64,000 nt of DNA, taken from positions 151,328,501-151,392,500 of the forward strand of contig NC_092338.1 in NCBI RefSeq assembly GCF_046630445.1, in the 5' to 3' direction. Below the pieces are notes generated by a model. It did not search any database and was not told where the DNA came from. It was given only the letters and a program-made list of their open reading frames with translations. Shown here one piece after another: positions 22,430 through 33,000 of this stretch (within the stretch, counting starts at the first letter, position 1; the number at the start of each line of letters is the position of its first letter). The translations under genes were made by a program, and so were the position numbers. This DNA comes from Rutidosis leptorrhynchoides (Eukaryota; Streptophyta; Magnoliopsida; Asterales; Asteraceae).

Positions 22430-23343
22430 TTACTTGGGGTTTCTAAGTACAATGATGACGGAATCACCTCGGAGAAACATCTTGCTGATGAACCTATCTT
22501 TGTTAACCGGAAGAGCTTTCTTTTTGCCTTTTCCTGTCTTGGACACCTAACATATAAAAACGACAATATAAAAAAGGCACAACCCTTGTTGAACAAAAAT
22601 AAAAATAAAATTAAGAACTGCTATTTTCATGAAAGAATAACCTCAGTCCACATCTCTCTAACATTCTCCAGCACCATGTTGCAGTGTCGATCAAATGCCC
22701 TAACACGACCCAAAAGCTTCTTATTATTCCTGCAGTTGATAAGAACCTGGATTTGCAACACAATGACAGAAGAACAGGATACAAACCAATGTTAATCGCG
22801 CTAATATGCAGGGGAACTATTTACGAATCAACTACAACTACCTTTTAATTTGCACTAAAATCATAAAATACTTCTACTAACTCTTCAAAATTGGGGACGA
22901 ACCGAACATGTAAATAATTATATGATTAAATATGTTACCTGAGTATTGTTTTTAACACTCATCATCAAGACAGATAGTGGACCAGTATTGAACTCCTCTT
23001 CCTCATTCTTAGTCTGCAAAAGTATCAACATGAAACAGGGGAATTATATATTGAAAACCTAATTATGTACTGTATAAAATAGTGAAACGTATGAATTATA
23101 AAACCAGATGAAAATATTGAAAAAAAAAAAAAAAAAAATGTTACGATTAACTTAAATTAACCTAATAATTCATAGTACTTACTGGTGCATCTTCTTCCAT
23201 CGGTCGACTGCAGAAACAAAAAAGAAAATTGGTTAAAATCAAAACCAGACGAATTTAAGCAAACTAGGGTTTACATAAAAGCAAATGTATGAGTATGTGT
23301 AAATGTATGCAATATATAATGAATGAAATTAAAATAACCTCAT
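22430..23343 (-). CDS. SMD2: Spliceosomal core protein SmD2
   Basis: SmD2, one of seven Sm proteins forming the ring on U1, U2, U4 and U5 snRNAs. Five coding exons with GT-AG introns: 23339-23343 (ATG and two bases), 23183-23207, 22939-23013, 22642-22746 and 22430-22546. Together they give 327 bases and 108 residues, the normal length. Sm1 covers exons 3-4 ([43 protein letters not shown]) and Sm2 lies in exon 5 ([15 protein letters not shown]). The 5-base first coding exon is supported because it restores the plant N-terminus MSRPMEED. A further intron in the 3' UTR (21503-22426) is likely, with the donor three bases after the stop. The coding sequence looks intact. Confidence 0.95.
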
Positions 23344-23460
23344 GTTTGATTGCAGTAAGGAGAATGAAACCGAATACAATGATCTGATCTGAAAGAAAGA
23401 GAAAGTTATGGGTTTAGGGTTTGAGATATAAAAAACTTAAAACGAAAATACACACCGAGT
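23344..23460 (-). promoter_or_regulatory. SMD2 5' UTR and promoter with telo-box
   Basis: The minus strand carries CAAACCCTAAACCC at about 23411-23425, a telo-box as in RPL22. The region between it and the ATG is GA-rich 5' UTR. A retroposon with a T run begins at 23461, so the proximal promoter is only about 120 bases before it meets inserted DNA. Confidence 0.6.
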
Positions 23461-23625
23461 TTTTTTTTTTTTTTTTTTTTTTTTTTCCTTAACGGCAGGT
23501 TAGAGGTTAGTCGCACACGCACGCACTCGAAGGAAACCACGACCCTTGACCCTTCCATGCGGAGCAAGATCAGGAATTCGGGGAAAACCCCCGCCGCAAT
23601 CGAGACTCGAACCCGGATCTATATG
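23461..23625 (-). mobile_element. Probable 5'-truncated SINE
   Basis: A T run at about 23461-23486 (poly(A) tail on the minus strand) is followed by about 130 GC-rich bases unlike the flanks. Near the far end the minus strand reads GGGTTCGAGTCTCG, a good pol III B box. No A box lies upstream of it, so the copy appears to have lost its 5' end. Possible 7-base flanking repeats GAAAATA occur on both sides. It sits directly upstream of SMD2. Confidence 0.5.
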
Positions 23626-23689
23626 AAAATAGAAAGAAAAAAAAATGAAAAGTACTAAAAAAAGAAAAAAGTTTTGACTTAACAGTTTT

Positions 23690-24330
23690 TAACTAGTTGT
23701 TGAATCCTCGCTTCGTGCCGGGAGTTCGGTTTTCAATGTATTTTATTGCGTTTAGTTTATAAAATTATTTCGTGGCTAAAGAATGATGTCGTTGAAGCGC
23801 AACTCTAGTCGAACTAAAAGGTGTAACCCCTGAAAGATTTAAATGTTATGTTAAATTAACAATATATGTCCATCTCCGCATTTAGCTATGTAATTATCGA
23901 CTTTTAAAAATTTAACGCAAAATCAACGTGTATGAAAAGTACCCCAAATATTTAGCGTTATTTAAAAAGCGTTCGTTTTGCGTATAGTTAGTGACATTGT
24001 GTTCCTAAAATTATTTCGATTTTAACGATTATGTAGGAGAAATTTAACTCGTTGCGAGCGAGAAGATATGACCTGTTGAATATTTGGGTGGAGTTTATTT
24101 AAGATTTTTTATGAAAATGATTATTTGACATTTTACCCCCCGTTTGGGGGGTCGATTAGAATATTTGGAAAAAGTGTGCGGGTCTTTGTTGGTGTAGTGA
24201 AATTTAATTAGGATTAAAAAAGAAAAGTGAAAGGACGAAAATGCTACTAATTACTATTCATCATTTTTCTCTATTAGATAATATAGTAATAAGTAAGGTA
24301 TTTATTAAAGAAAAAATTATGTAATTGGCT
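23690..24330. repeat. Unclassified dispersed repeat-like segment
   Basis: Begins with TCCTCGCTTCGTGCCGGGAG and contains CGTTGAAGCGCAACTCTAGT, then a run of spaced phrases up to AATTAGGATTAAAAAAGAAA and TTCATCATTTTTCTCTATTA. From memory this arrangement is common in Asteraceae genomes and may be a non-autonomous DNA transposon. Terminal repeats were not demonstrated. The following 24331-24810 holds only spacer and a short (CTACTAT)n tract at about 24729-24755. Confidence 0.35.
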
Positions 24331-24887
24331 AAAGTTTTTCTCATATTTCAAACTTGCTGCTTATGTTTTCTTCGACTCGGTGGTTACTCAAGTTTCATAA
24401 ATTACGCGGTTGGTTTCTCACCTTAACAACTATTAAGAAAATTTTGTTATGTGTTAACAAAATTTTTAACATTCATAAGCCTCAGGACTGCACACGTAAA
24501 AATAGTAAACTACGTGAATTGTTTGTGTAACTTTTCATTTCAAAAAATGACATGTATTTATTTTGCCGATTTAGCAGGTAACTGGTCACATTTTGTTTAC
24601 ATTAACACAAAATTTCTAAAATTTATGACCGTATTTTGGGATATGTAGTTCACATCAAAACAAAATAAGAATATTATTTGTTGATAGCTTTAACTCTCAA
24701 CTAAAATTCGAAAAAGTTATCCTCTAAGTATCTACTATCTACTATCTACTATCTAAGCTTTTTACCGTATATAAATTTAAGTTTATGATTAGTTTTTGAA
24801 TTTGATTATAGGGATTATCACCAAAATGCCCAAATATTTTTTACCCCTTGCACCAGAGCCCAAAAAAAAAAAAATTGACAAAACGCC

Positions 24888-24960
24888 CTCGCAAGGCGCA
24901 AGGTACCTTGCGTACACACTGGCGCAAGTACGCAAGCCTTCTTGCGTCCTTGCGCCTTTA
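24888..24960. repeat. GCAAGG-type repeat cluster near MULE left end
   Basis: A GC-rich cluster with several CGCAAG and CTTGCG words, including the perfect palindrome GCAAGGTACCTTGC (about 24901-24914) and ACGCAAGCCTTCTTGCGT. It is the same repeat that fills the protease side of the element, which ties both sides to one transposon. Confidence 0.75.
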
Positions 24961-25019
24961 TCTTATCAGGATAGGATTTTCAGGATAAGATTTCATTAGA
25001 TTTTCTAGATTTTCATGGA

Positions 25020-25050
25020 TAGAATTTCGATCCTCTATAAAGAATGTCCC
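25020..25050 (+). promoter_or_regulatory. Candidate transposase promoter TATA box
   Basis: CTCTATAAAG near 25033-25042 lies about 120 bases upstream of the first ATG (25159) of the transposase gene and about 225 bases inside the MULE end. Confidence 0.45.
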
Positions 25051-25158
25051 TGGAACTTGTAATTTATCATTTCCTAACAACTCATTCCAAAAGAATTTCA
25101 GTGATTATTGGCTACACAAGGTACATTTTCAAGCATTTTTTTCACTAACAAAGTATTT

Positions 25159-26673
25159 ATGAATTGTGTTAATGAAGATAAATTTGTTGTTCATATATGT
25201 TGTGGGGGTTCTTTTGAGTACATTAACAACATTCCCATGTATTTACTCCTAGATTGTTTTAGAATTCGGCTAAAACTACCTGTTGCACCTGTAAAACCAA
25301 TGAATCAGAGAATATTATTAAAAAATGTTCTTAAAAAAATACAAATGCTACCCAATTCACCTGTTTCAATGAGATACATTTATAATAACCATGTTTTTGA
25401 TATTACGGATGATTATGAAGACTTTCAAGAGTTCTTACAATATGCAATTGTAAATGCTCCGATTGATATTTATGTTGTTGAGAAAGTACGAATGAATCTA
25501 CCACAACGAAACCCAGAAACACACGTACCACAACGAAACTACGAAACACACCAATCACAACGAAACCCAGAAACACTCCAACCACAACCAAACCCAGAAA
25601 CACACTCAACACAAGTCACTGAACCAAATCTTCATAATTTAGAAGCGGGAGAGCCTGAAATGCCACCTCCAAACACTGAAGAGTTTGATATGTTTAACTA
25701 TGGTGTTGAAAACGTATGTAAAATTAAAGAAGGAGACCACCCGTTTGAGATATCTGTTGTCGCATCTAGTGATTCAGATAGAGAAAAAGACGGAGACGAA
25801 GACGAAGAAGATCAATATGAAGAAGAAAAGCAAGATTTATTCTGAAATATGCCAACTCTATTGAGTCAGCAAGAGCAAGAGCCTGAATTTACGACACAAA
25901 CACCAACCACGTATAGGGTATCAGATTTAATTAAAGTTCGTCAAACTTTTTTGAACAAGGCCGAGTTCATAAACACTCTATTTACAAAATGTCTTGAAGA
26001 AAACTTCCAAATTAAGCCTGTAAAGACGGACAAATCTCGATACACCGCTAATTGTGTGTTGCCAAATTGTGAATGGAAAATTAGTGCTTACAAAATACGG
26101 AACACTGAAAACTTTATGGTAAAGAAATTGCATGACGTACACACATGCTCACGCACACTAATTATGGGAAACAATAAACATGCTACCAAAAAGGTGTTGG
26201 GTAGTATGCTTGTGGATTCTTTCAAGTCTGCAAACCGGAAATACAAAGCAAATGATATACGTGCGGATATAGGACAACGGTTCGGTGTCAGCATATCTTA
26301 CAATTAAGCATGGAGGGCCAAATGTCATACATAACAGATGCTTCGTGGCAGTGCTGAGGACTCGTTCCGAATGCTTCCCCTTTACCTATATAACATTAGG
26401 ATCCATAACCCGGGAAGCGTAAGTAATTTGGTCACCGACAAAGAAGATAGATTTTTGATGTGTTACTATTCCCTTGGCGTAGTTGTAAGTATCGATAATC
26501 TCTCTCATTTTTAACTTATATTGACCTTATTATAATTGAACACTTTTGACCTGCTAAAATCTACGTAGGTTCGATCATTTGTTCAACGTTGTCGCCCGGT
26601 AATCATCGTCGATGGTGCGCATTTGAAGGCAGGGTACTCGGGGACAAATTTAGTTGCCGTTGCGATGGATGCC
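25159..26673 (+). pseudogene. MULE transposase, N-terminal part
   Basis: First ATG at 25159. Residues about 1-115 form a compact ubiquitin-fold-like (PB1-like) N-terminus, followed by a decapeptide repeat and a long acidic stretch. From about 25915 comes the Mutator DNA-binding domain (VRQTFLNKAEFINTLF, WKISAYKI, KLHDVHTCSRT). The MULE transposase domain follows (SAEDSFRMLPLYLYN, HNPGSVSNLVTD). A GT-AG intron at about 26486-26568 leads to RPVIIVDGAHLKAGYSGTNL, which carries the first catalytic Asp. In-frame stops occur at 25843-25845, 26305-26307 and 26332-26334. The gene is cut at 26673 by the first Athila insertion and resumes at 43361. Confidence 0.85.
25500..25615 (+). repeat. 30-bp tandem repeat in MULE ORF
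   Basis: Four in-frame units of about 30 bases (CCACAACGAAACCCAGAAAC and variants) encode decapeptides of the type PQRNPETHVP, QRNYETHQSQ and QRNPETLQPQ. They link the N-terminal domain to the acidic region. Confidence 0.85.
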
Positions 26674-28658
26674 TGATAATGCTAAAAACGAACATATATT
26701 TCATAGCATTATTCCTCAAGAAAGACAAGCTTTTAGTTGCAATTGTTCTATTTACAAGTGATATTCGTTTAAATAATAAAAGGTGAAGACAAAAGACAGA
26801 TTCGACGAATTGAAGACGCAAACGACCAAAAAGCTCAAAAGTACAAAAGACAATCAAAAAGGTTCCAATTATTGATAAGAAACGTCTCAAAATTACAAGA
26901 GTACAAGATTCAAAACGCAAAGTACAAAATATAAAATTGTACGCAAGGACGTTCGAAAATCCGGAACCAGGACCAGAGTCAACTCTTAACGCTCGACGCA
27001 ACGGACTAAAAATTACAAGTTAACTATGTATATAAATATAATATAATATATAATTAATTATATTAATTATATATATATATTATATATATATTATAAAACC
27101 GTCGGCAGAGAAACTCCAAGGGTGTGAGCTGTAAATACATTCTCCGCGACTCGCGGAGTTTGAAGAGGCTTTTGCCGCGAGTCGCGGAGCCCCAAATTTC
27201 AACTCTGCCTATAAAGCAAACCGAATTCTGATCAAAATATCAATATCTTTTTCTTCCTCATTCATACGTAAAACTTATATTTATATTTATAATTTATATT
27301 TTAATTTTAATTATAATTCTAATAATAAGGGTATGTTAGCGAATGTTGTAAGGGTGTAAGTCGAAATTCTGTCCGTGTAACGCTACGCTATTTTTAATCA
27401 TTGTAAGTTATGTTCAACCTTTTTACATTAATGTCTCGTAGCTAAGTTATTATTATGCTTATTTAAAACGAAGTAATCATGATGTTGGGCTAATTACTCA
27501 AATTGGGTAATTGGGCTTTGTACCATAATTGGGGTTTGGACAAAAGAACGACACTTGTGGAAATTAGACTATGGGCTATTAATGGGCTTTATATTTGTTT
27601 AACTAAATGAAAGTTTGTTAATGTTAATATAAAGATTTACAATTGGGCGTCCCTATAAATTACCATATACACTCAATCGGACACGATGGGCGGGGTATTT
27701 ATATGTACGAATAATCGTTCATTTAACCGGACACGGGAATGGATTAATAGCCACTAGAATAATTAAAACAGGGGTGAAATTACATTCAAGGGTAATTGGT
27801 GTAATTGTTAACAAAGTAGTAAAACCTTGGTTTACACGCAGTCGATAACCTGGTGTATTCATTAAACAAAGTATTAAAACCTTGTTACAATTCGAATCCC
27901 TAATTAGTTGGAATATTTAACTTCGGGTATAAGAATAATTTGATGAGGACACTCGCACTTTATATTTATGACTGATGGACTGTTATGGACAAAAACCAGA
28001 CGGACATATTAAATAATCCAGGACAAAGGACAATTAACCCATGGGCATAAAACTAAAATCAACACGTCGAACATCATGATTACGGAAGTTTAAATAAGCA
28101 TAATTCTTTTATTTCATATTTAATTTCCTTTATTTTATATTTAATTGCACTTCTAATTATCGCACTTTTATTTATTATTATTTAATCGCACTTTTAATTA
28201 TCGTACTTTTTAATTATCGCAATTTTATTTTATCGCACTTTTATTATTCGCAATTTCATTATCGTTATTTACTTTACGCTTTAATTTAAGTCTTGTATTT
28301 ATTTTATATTTTACATTAGGTTTTAACTGCAACTAAAGTTTTAAAATCGACAAACCGGTCATTAAACGGTAAAAACCCCCCTTTATAATAATAATATTAC
28401 TTATATATATGTTTGTATTTTTAATAAAAGTAAACTAATATAGCGTTGAGCTTTGTTTAAAGATTTCCCTGTGGAACGAACCGGACTTACTAAAAACTAC
28501 ACTACTGTACGATTAGGTACACTGCCTATAAGTGTTGTAGCAAGGTTTAAGTATATCCATTCTATAAATAAATAAATATCTTGTGTAAAATTGTATCGTA
28601 TTTAATAGTTTTTCCTAGTAAAATATAAACTATTTTATATACACCTCGCATAACATCA
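26674..28658 (+). repeat. Athila copy 1, 5' LTR
   Basis: 1985 bases, TG...CA. It contains a pair of GC-rich hairpins (27142-27158 and 27175-27187) just upstream of a TATA-like CTATAAAG (27209-27216), which marks the probable U3/R boundary. It also holds two copies of an AACAAAGTATTAAAACCTTG phrase (about 27805-27885) and an AT-rich array of TTATCGCACTTTTA-like units (about 28140-28265). Confidence 0.93.
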
Positions 28659-28667
28659 AGTTATTTT

Positions 28668-28684
28668 TGGCGCCGCTGCCGGGG
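28668..28684 (+). other. Primer binding site (tRNA-Asp), Athila copy 1
   Basis: TGGCGCCGCTGCCGGGG is complementary to the 3' end of plant tRNA-Asp with one mismatch. It lies nine bases after the LTR. Confidence 0.9.
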
Positions 28685-30080
28685 AACTATCTTAAAAGCC
28701 GGAAACGCAACGCTAAAATATAAAAAAAAAAAAAGATTTTTAGTTAACTTTTATTAAAATTCATTTTTGTAAAAATACGTTTTAATTATTCAAAAATATA
28801 AAAAGAAAAACAAAAATATTTGTATTTTTAAGATTTTGTTAAATATTTAAGTTTTATAAGTTTCTTTATTTTTATTTTAGTTTATAAAAATATAAGTTTT
28901 ATTTTAAAATCTTTCATTTATTTAAAAACAGAAAACAAAAAATAAAAAAAAAATAAATAAAGAAAAACGCGTTGAAGATAAAACCTGTCAGCTGAAATTC
29001 TGAACCCCGCGACTCGCGGGGTTTTCTTTATAAATTACCGCAACTCGCGGAGGCTACCTGACACACGGACAAAAACCCTAAACCAGCATTAATTACGAAT
29101 TATTATTAATTATTAATAATATAAACCCTAATTATTATTATTATTATTATTAGTTTTATTTTAAGATTTACTTTTTATTTAATTTGTTTTATTTTGTTTA
29201 AATTAGTTTTATTAAATTGTAAAATTAGTAGTTTTATAAAATAAATAATATAAAAATAATATTTTTATAAAAATTGTACTTTTTACAACTTTTTATATAT
29301 TTTTATATTTTGTCCCTTTTTAATCGTTGTAGCGTAATATTTGTATTTTTTAGCTCATATTTAATTTTAAACTTAGTTTTTGCTATAGTTATTTTTACTC
29401 CTAGATTTTTAGGCTTTGCCGTAGAATTCCTTAAGTGCTTTTTCTTTAGACTAAGATTTAGGTGCTTTAGAATTTTGCGACGCCTTTTTAAGTTTTAGTT
29501 TCTTTTTAAGTTATTTCCATTTGGGATTTAGTTTTTCCTTGTAAGCTTTAATATTTTTAGACACCTTTTTACTATGTATCAATTATCATTCCAATTAGTA
29601 ATTTCAATTTGCGATTATAATTTTAAGTTAGTTGTAGTAATAAGATTAGGTTAGTTAAGTATTTTTAAGTTGTTATAAGTTTCTTTTATTTTTCCGTCAC
29701 CTTTTATTTTTCAACCATTTTTTTTCTTTTTCGACCTTTTGCGACGAACTCTTTCTCTCTCTTATTTCTCGCCATTCTAGTTTTTAGGACTTAGAATTTT
29801 TTCTACTTCTTATCTAAATTTCTTAAAATTACGAAAATTTATTTTAAGTGGTTAAATTGATAGACATCAAAATTTTCTGGTTCGTAGTAATAGTTGGATT
29901 TGTACGTGGACCGGGTTATTGGACCCAAACAGTCCTCAATTATATTGAGACCAAACGAATCCTGCCCCTCTGCTGCATCTTTTGGCTATTCGAAACGTGG
30001 GCAAAATCAGAAAAGTCTATTGATTGGATAACTTATTATAATTTTTCTTTCCTTTTTAAAACTAATAGGATATTCAGTGA
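28685..30080 (+). other. Athila copy 1 leader
   Basis: Very AT-rich noncoding leader of 1.4 kb with a hairpin CCCCGCGACTCGCGGGG at 29005-29021. The last 250 bases are better conserved between the two copies and stay open in one frame without an ATG. No product is called there. Confidence 0.6.
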
Positions 30081-33000
30081 ATGCACCGAGCAAGACGTTC
30101 ATCACCTTTTGTACGTTCACCACCTGTAACTAGATCAAGACATTTAGAAAATATAACCGCCGTTGATTTTTCTTTAGAATCGTCATCCAGTCGACCAAGT
30201 ACTTCAGTTCAAATTTCCGATAATCCATTTTTTGAACCCAACCTCACAATTGAGAATCCAGAGAATATTCAGGAACGGTTCATAGATCCTGAACCATTAA
30301 ACTTTCCTCCGGAACCACCAATCATTCAAACAGAGATTGTTGAGGAACGAACCATTAAATCAGAATCATCTAGTGATACCGATTCAACAAATTCAATTAT
30401 GGAGAATCTGGAACCTTTAAGTATGGAAGACCGAATGAGAGCTAAACGCACTGGCCAAGGTCACGCAATTACTCATCCAGACATTAATGCGCCAGATTAT
30501 GAAATCAAAGGACAAATTCTACACATGGTGACTAATCAATGCCAATTTAGTGGTGCGCCGAAGGAAGATCCAAATGAACATCTACGTACCTTTAATAGGA
30601 TCTGCACACTATTTAAAATACGAGAAGTGGAGGATGAACAGATATATCTCATGTTATTTCCCTGGACTTTAAAGGGAGAAGCCAAAGATTGGTTGGAATC
30701 GTTACCTGAAGGGGCGATCGATACATGGGACGTTTTAATTGACAAATTTCTTAAACAATTCTTTCCTGCATCTAAAGCCGTAAGACTTCAAGCAGAAATT
30801 GTTACGTTCACACAGAAACCAAATGAAACTCTATATGAGGCGTGGACAAGATATGGAAAGTTATTAAGAGGATGTCCGCAACATGGTTTAGACACCTGTC
30901 AAATAGTACAAATATTCTACCAAGGATGCGACATCACTACAAGAAAAGACATAGATATAGCAGCTGGTGGTTCTATTATGAAGAAAACCGAAACTGATGC
31001 TTACAAAATTATTGATAACACTGCTTCCCACTCACATGAGTGGCACCAAGAAAAAGACATCATTAGATCATCTAAAGCAGCTAGAGCCGATTCTAGCCAT
31101 GACTTAGATTCCATTTCTGCAAAGATAGATGCTGTAGAGAGACGAATGGAAAAGATGACTAAGGATATTCACTCAATACGAATTAGTTGTGAGCAGTGTG
31201 GAGGACCACATTTGACAAAAGATTGTCTCAGTATTGAATTAACAATGGAACAAAGAGAGAATATTTCATACATAAACCAAAGGCCTGGAAATAATTATCA
31301 GAATAATTATCAACCGCCAAGACCAATTTACAATCAAAACCAGAATTATAACCGAAATATTCCATACAACAACCAACAAGGTCCTAGCAATCAACCAGTA
31401 TCCAATAATACTTACAATCAGCAAAGACCGAATTTTCAAAACAAACCACCACAACAAACCGATGATAAAAAGCTGAATTTAGAAGATATGATGACGAAGC
31501 TAGTTGAAACTCAAACGCAGTTTTTCACATCTCAAAAACAAACCAATGAACAAAATGCTCAAGCATTTAGAAATCAACAAGCTTCTATTCAAAATCTGGA
31601 ACAAGAAGTGAGTAACCTAGCAAGGTTAATAGGTGAAAGAAAACCGGGAAGTCTACCTAGTGATACAAATGCTAACCCCCGGAATGAAACAGCTAAAGCT
31701 ATTACCACAAGAAGTGGTACAACACTTAAACCACCTGAAATACCTGTAACTTCTGATGAAACTATTCCTACTCCACAAGAACCACAACCTGACCAAGATA
31801 AGGAAAAAGAACCGGTAGTTGAAAAGGTTAATGAAAATAACAAAGTTAAGGATAAACCTTATGTTAAACCATACCAACCACCACTTCCTTACCCGAGTAA
31901 AATGAAGAAAGAAAAACTTGAAGCCGAGCAATCCAAATTTTTGGATATGTTTAAACAGATAAATGTAAATCTTCCTTTCATTGATGTGATTTCAGGAATG
32001 CCAAGATATGCTAAATTCTTGAAAGATCTAATCTCAAATAGAAAGAAAATGGAAGAACTCTCGGCTGTTACTATGAATGCTAATTGTTCAGCAGTGCTGT
32101 TGAATAAGATACCAGAAAAATTATCTGATCCAGGAAGTTTCACAATTCCATGTTTTCTGGGTAGTCTTAGTTCAATAGAAGCATTGGCAGACTTAGGTGC
32201 TAGTATAAATCTAATGCCGTATTCACTATACGCTAAACTAGACCTTGGAGAATTGAAACCAACCAGAATAAGCATACAACTAGCCGATAGATCAATAAAA
32301 TATCCTAGAGGGATAATGGAGAACATGCTAGTTAAAGTTGGTACTTTAGTATTTCCAGTAGATTTTGTTGTTCTGGACATGGAAGAAGATTCTCAAGTTC
32401 CTCTCATATTAGGAAGACCATTCTTAAACACGGCTAAAGCAATGATAGACGTGTTCGGTAAGAAACTGACCCTAAGTATAGAGGATGAGAGTGTTACCTT
32501 TTCAGTTGATAGAGCAATGCAACAACCACAATATGCAGATGATACATGTTATTATATTCAAACTATAGATGCACATGCAGAATTATTAGAAGAATTTCCA
32601 GAATTACAAGGAACAGGAGAATGTTCTTTAGGAGAAGGTAATGAACCAATTGATGAAGCTGAAATGTTAGCTACACTTATAGCTAATGGATATGAACCAA
32701 CAACAGAAGAAATTCAAATGCTAAAAGAAGAAGACAGATATCGATATAAATCATCGATAGAAGAACCTCCGAAATTAGAGTTAAAGCCACTTCCAAACCA
32801 TTTGGAATACGCTTATTTACATGGTAAATCTGAATTACCTGTAATAATATCGTCTTCTCTTACTGAAAATGAGAAATCACAACTCATTTCTGTGTTGAAA
32901 GCTCATAAACCAGCCATTGCATGAAAGATTCATGATATTAAAGGAATAAGTCCTTCGTATTGCACACATAAAATCCTTATGGAAGAAGGTCATAAAACGT

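Noticed and set aside
22204-22596. 130-codon minus-strand ORF overlapping SMD2
   Set aside because: It runs through an exon and an intron of SMD2 in a different frame; the exon structure explains the locus.
26603-27001. Minus-strand ORF at the start of the Athila LTR, repeated at 41354, 44473 and 59610
   Set aside because: It is the antisense of the LTR U3 and recurs wherever the LTR does; no domain or independent support.
29848-30129. 93-codon open stretch in the Athila leader, also at 47802-48083
   Set aside because: It has no ATG near its start, overlaps the start of gag and lacks any domain; conservation follows from the young age of the copies.
31889-32380. 163-codon minus-strand ORF within Athila pol, also at 49846-50337
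   Set aside because: It is the antisense of a conserved protease-region coding sequence; openness follows from codon composition of the sense strand.
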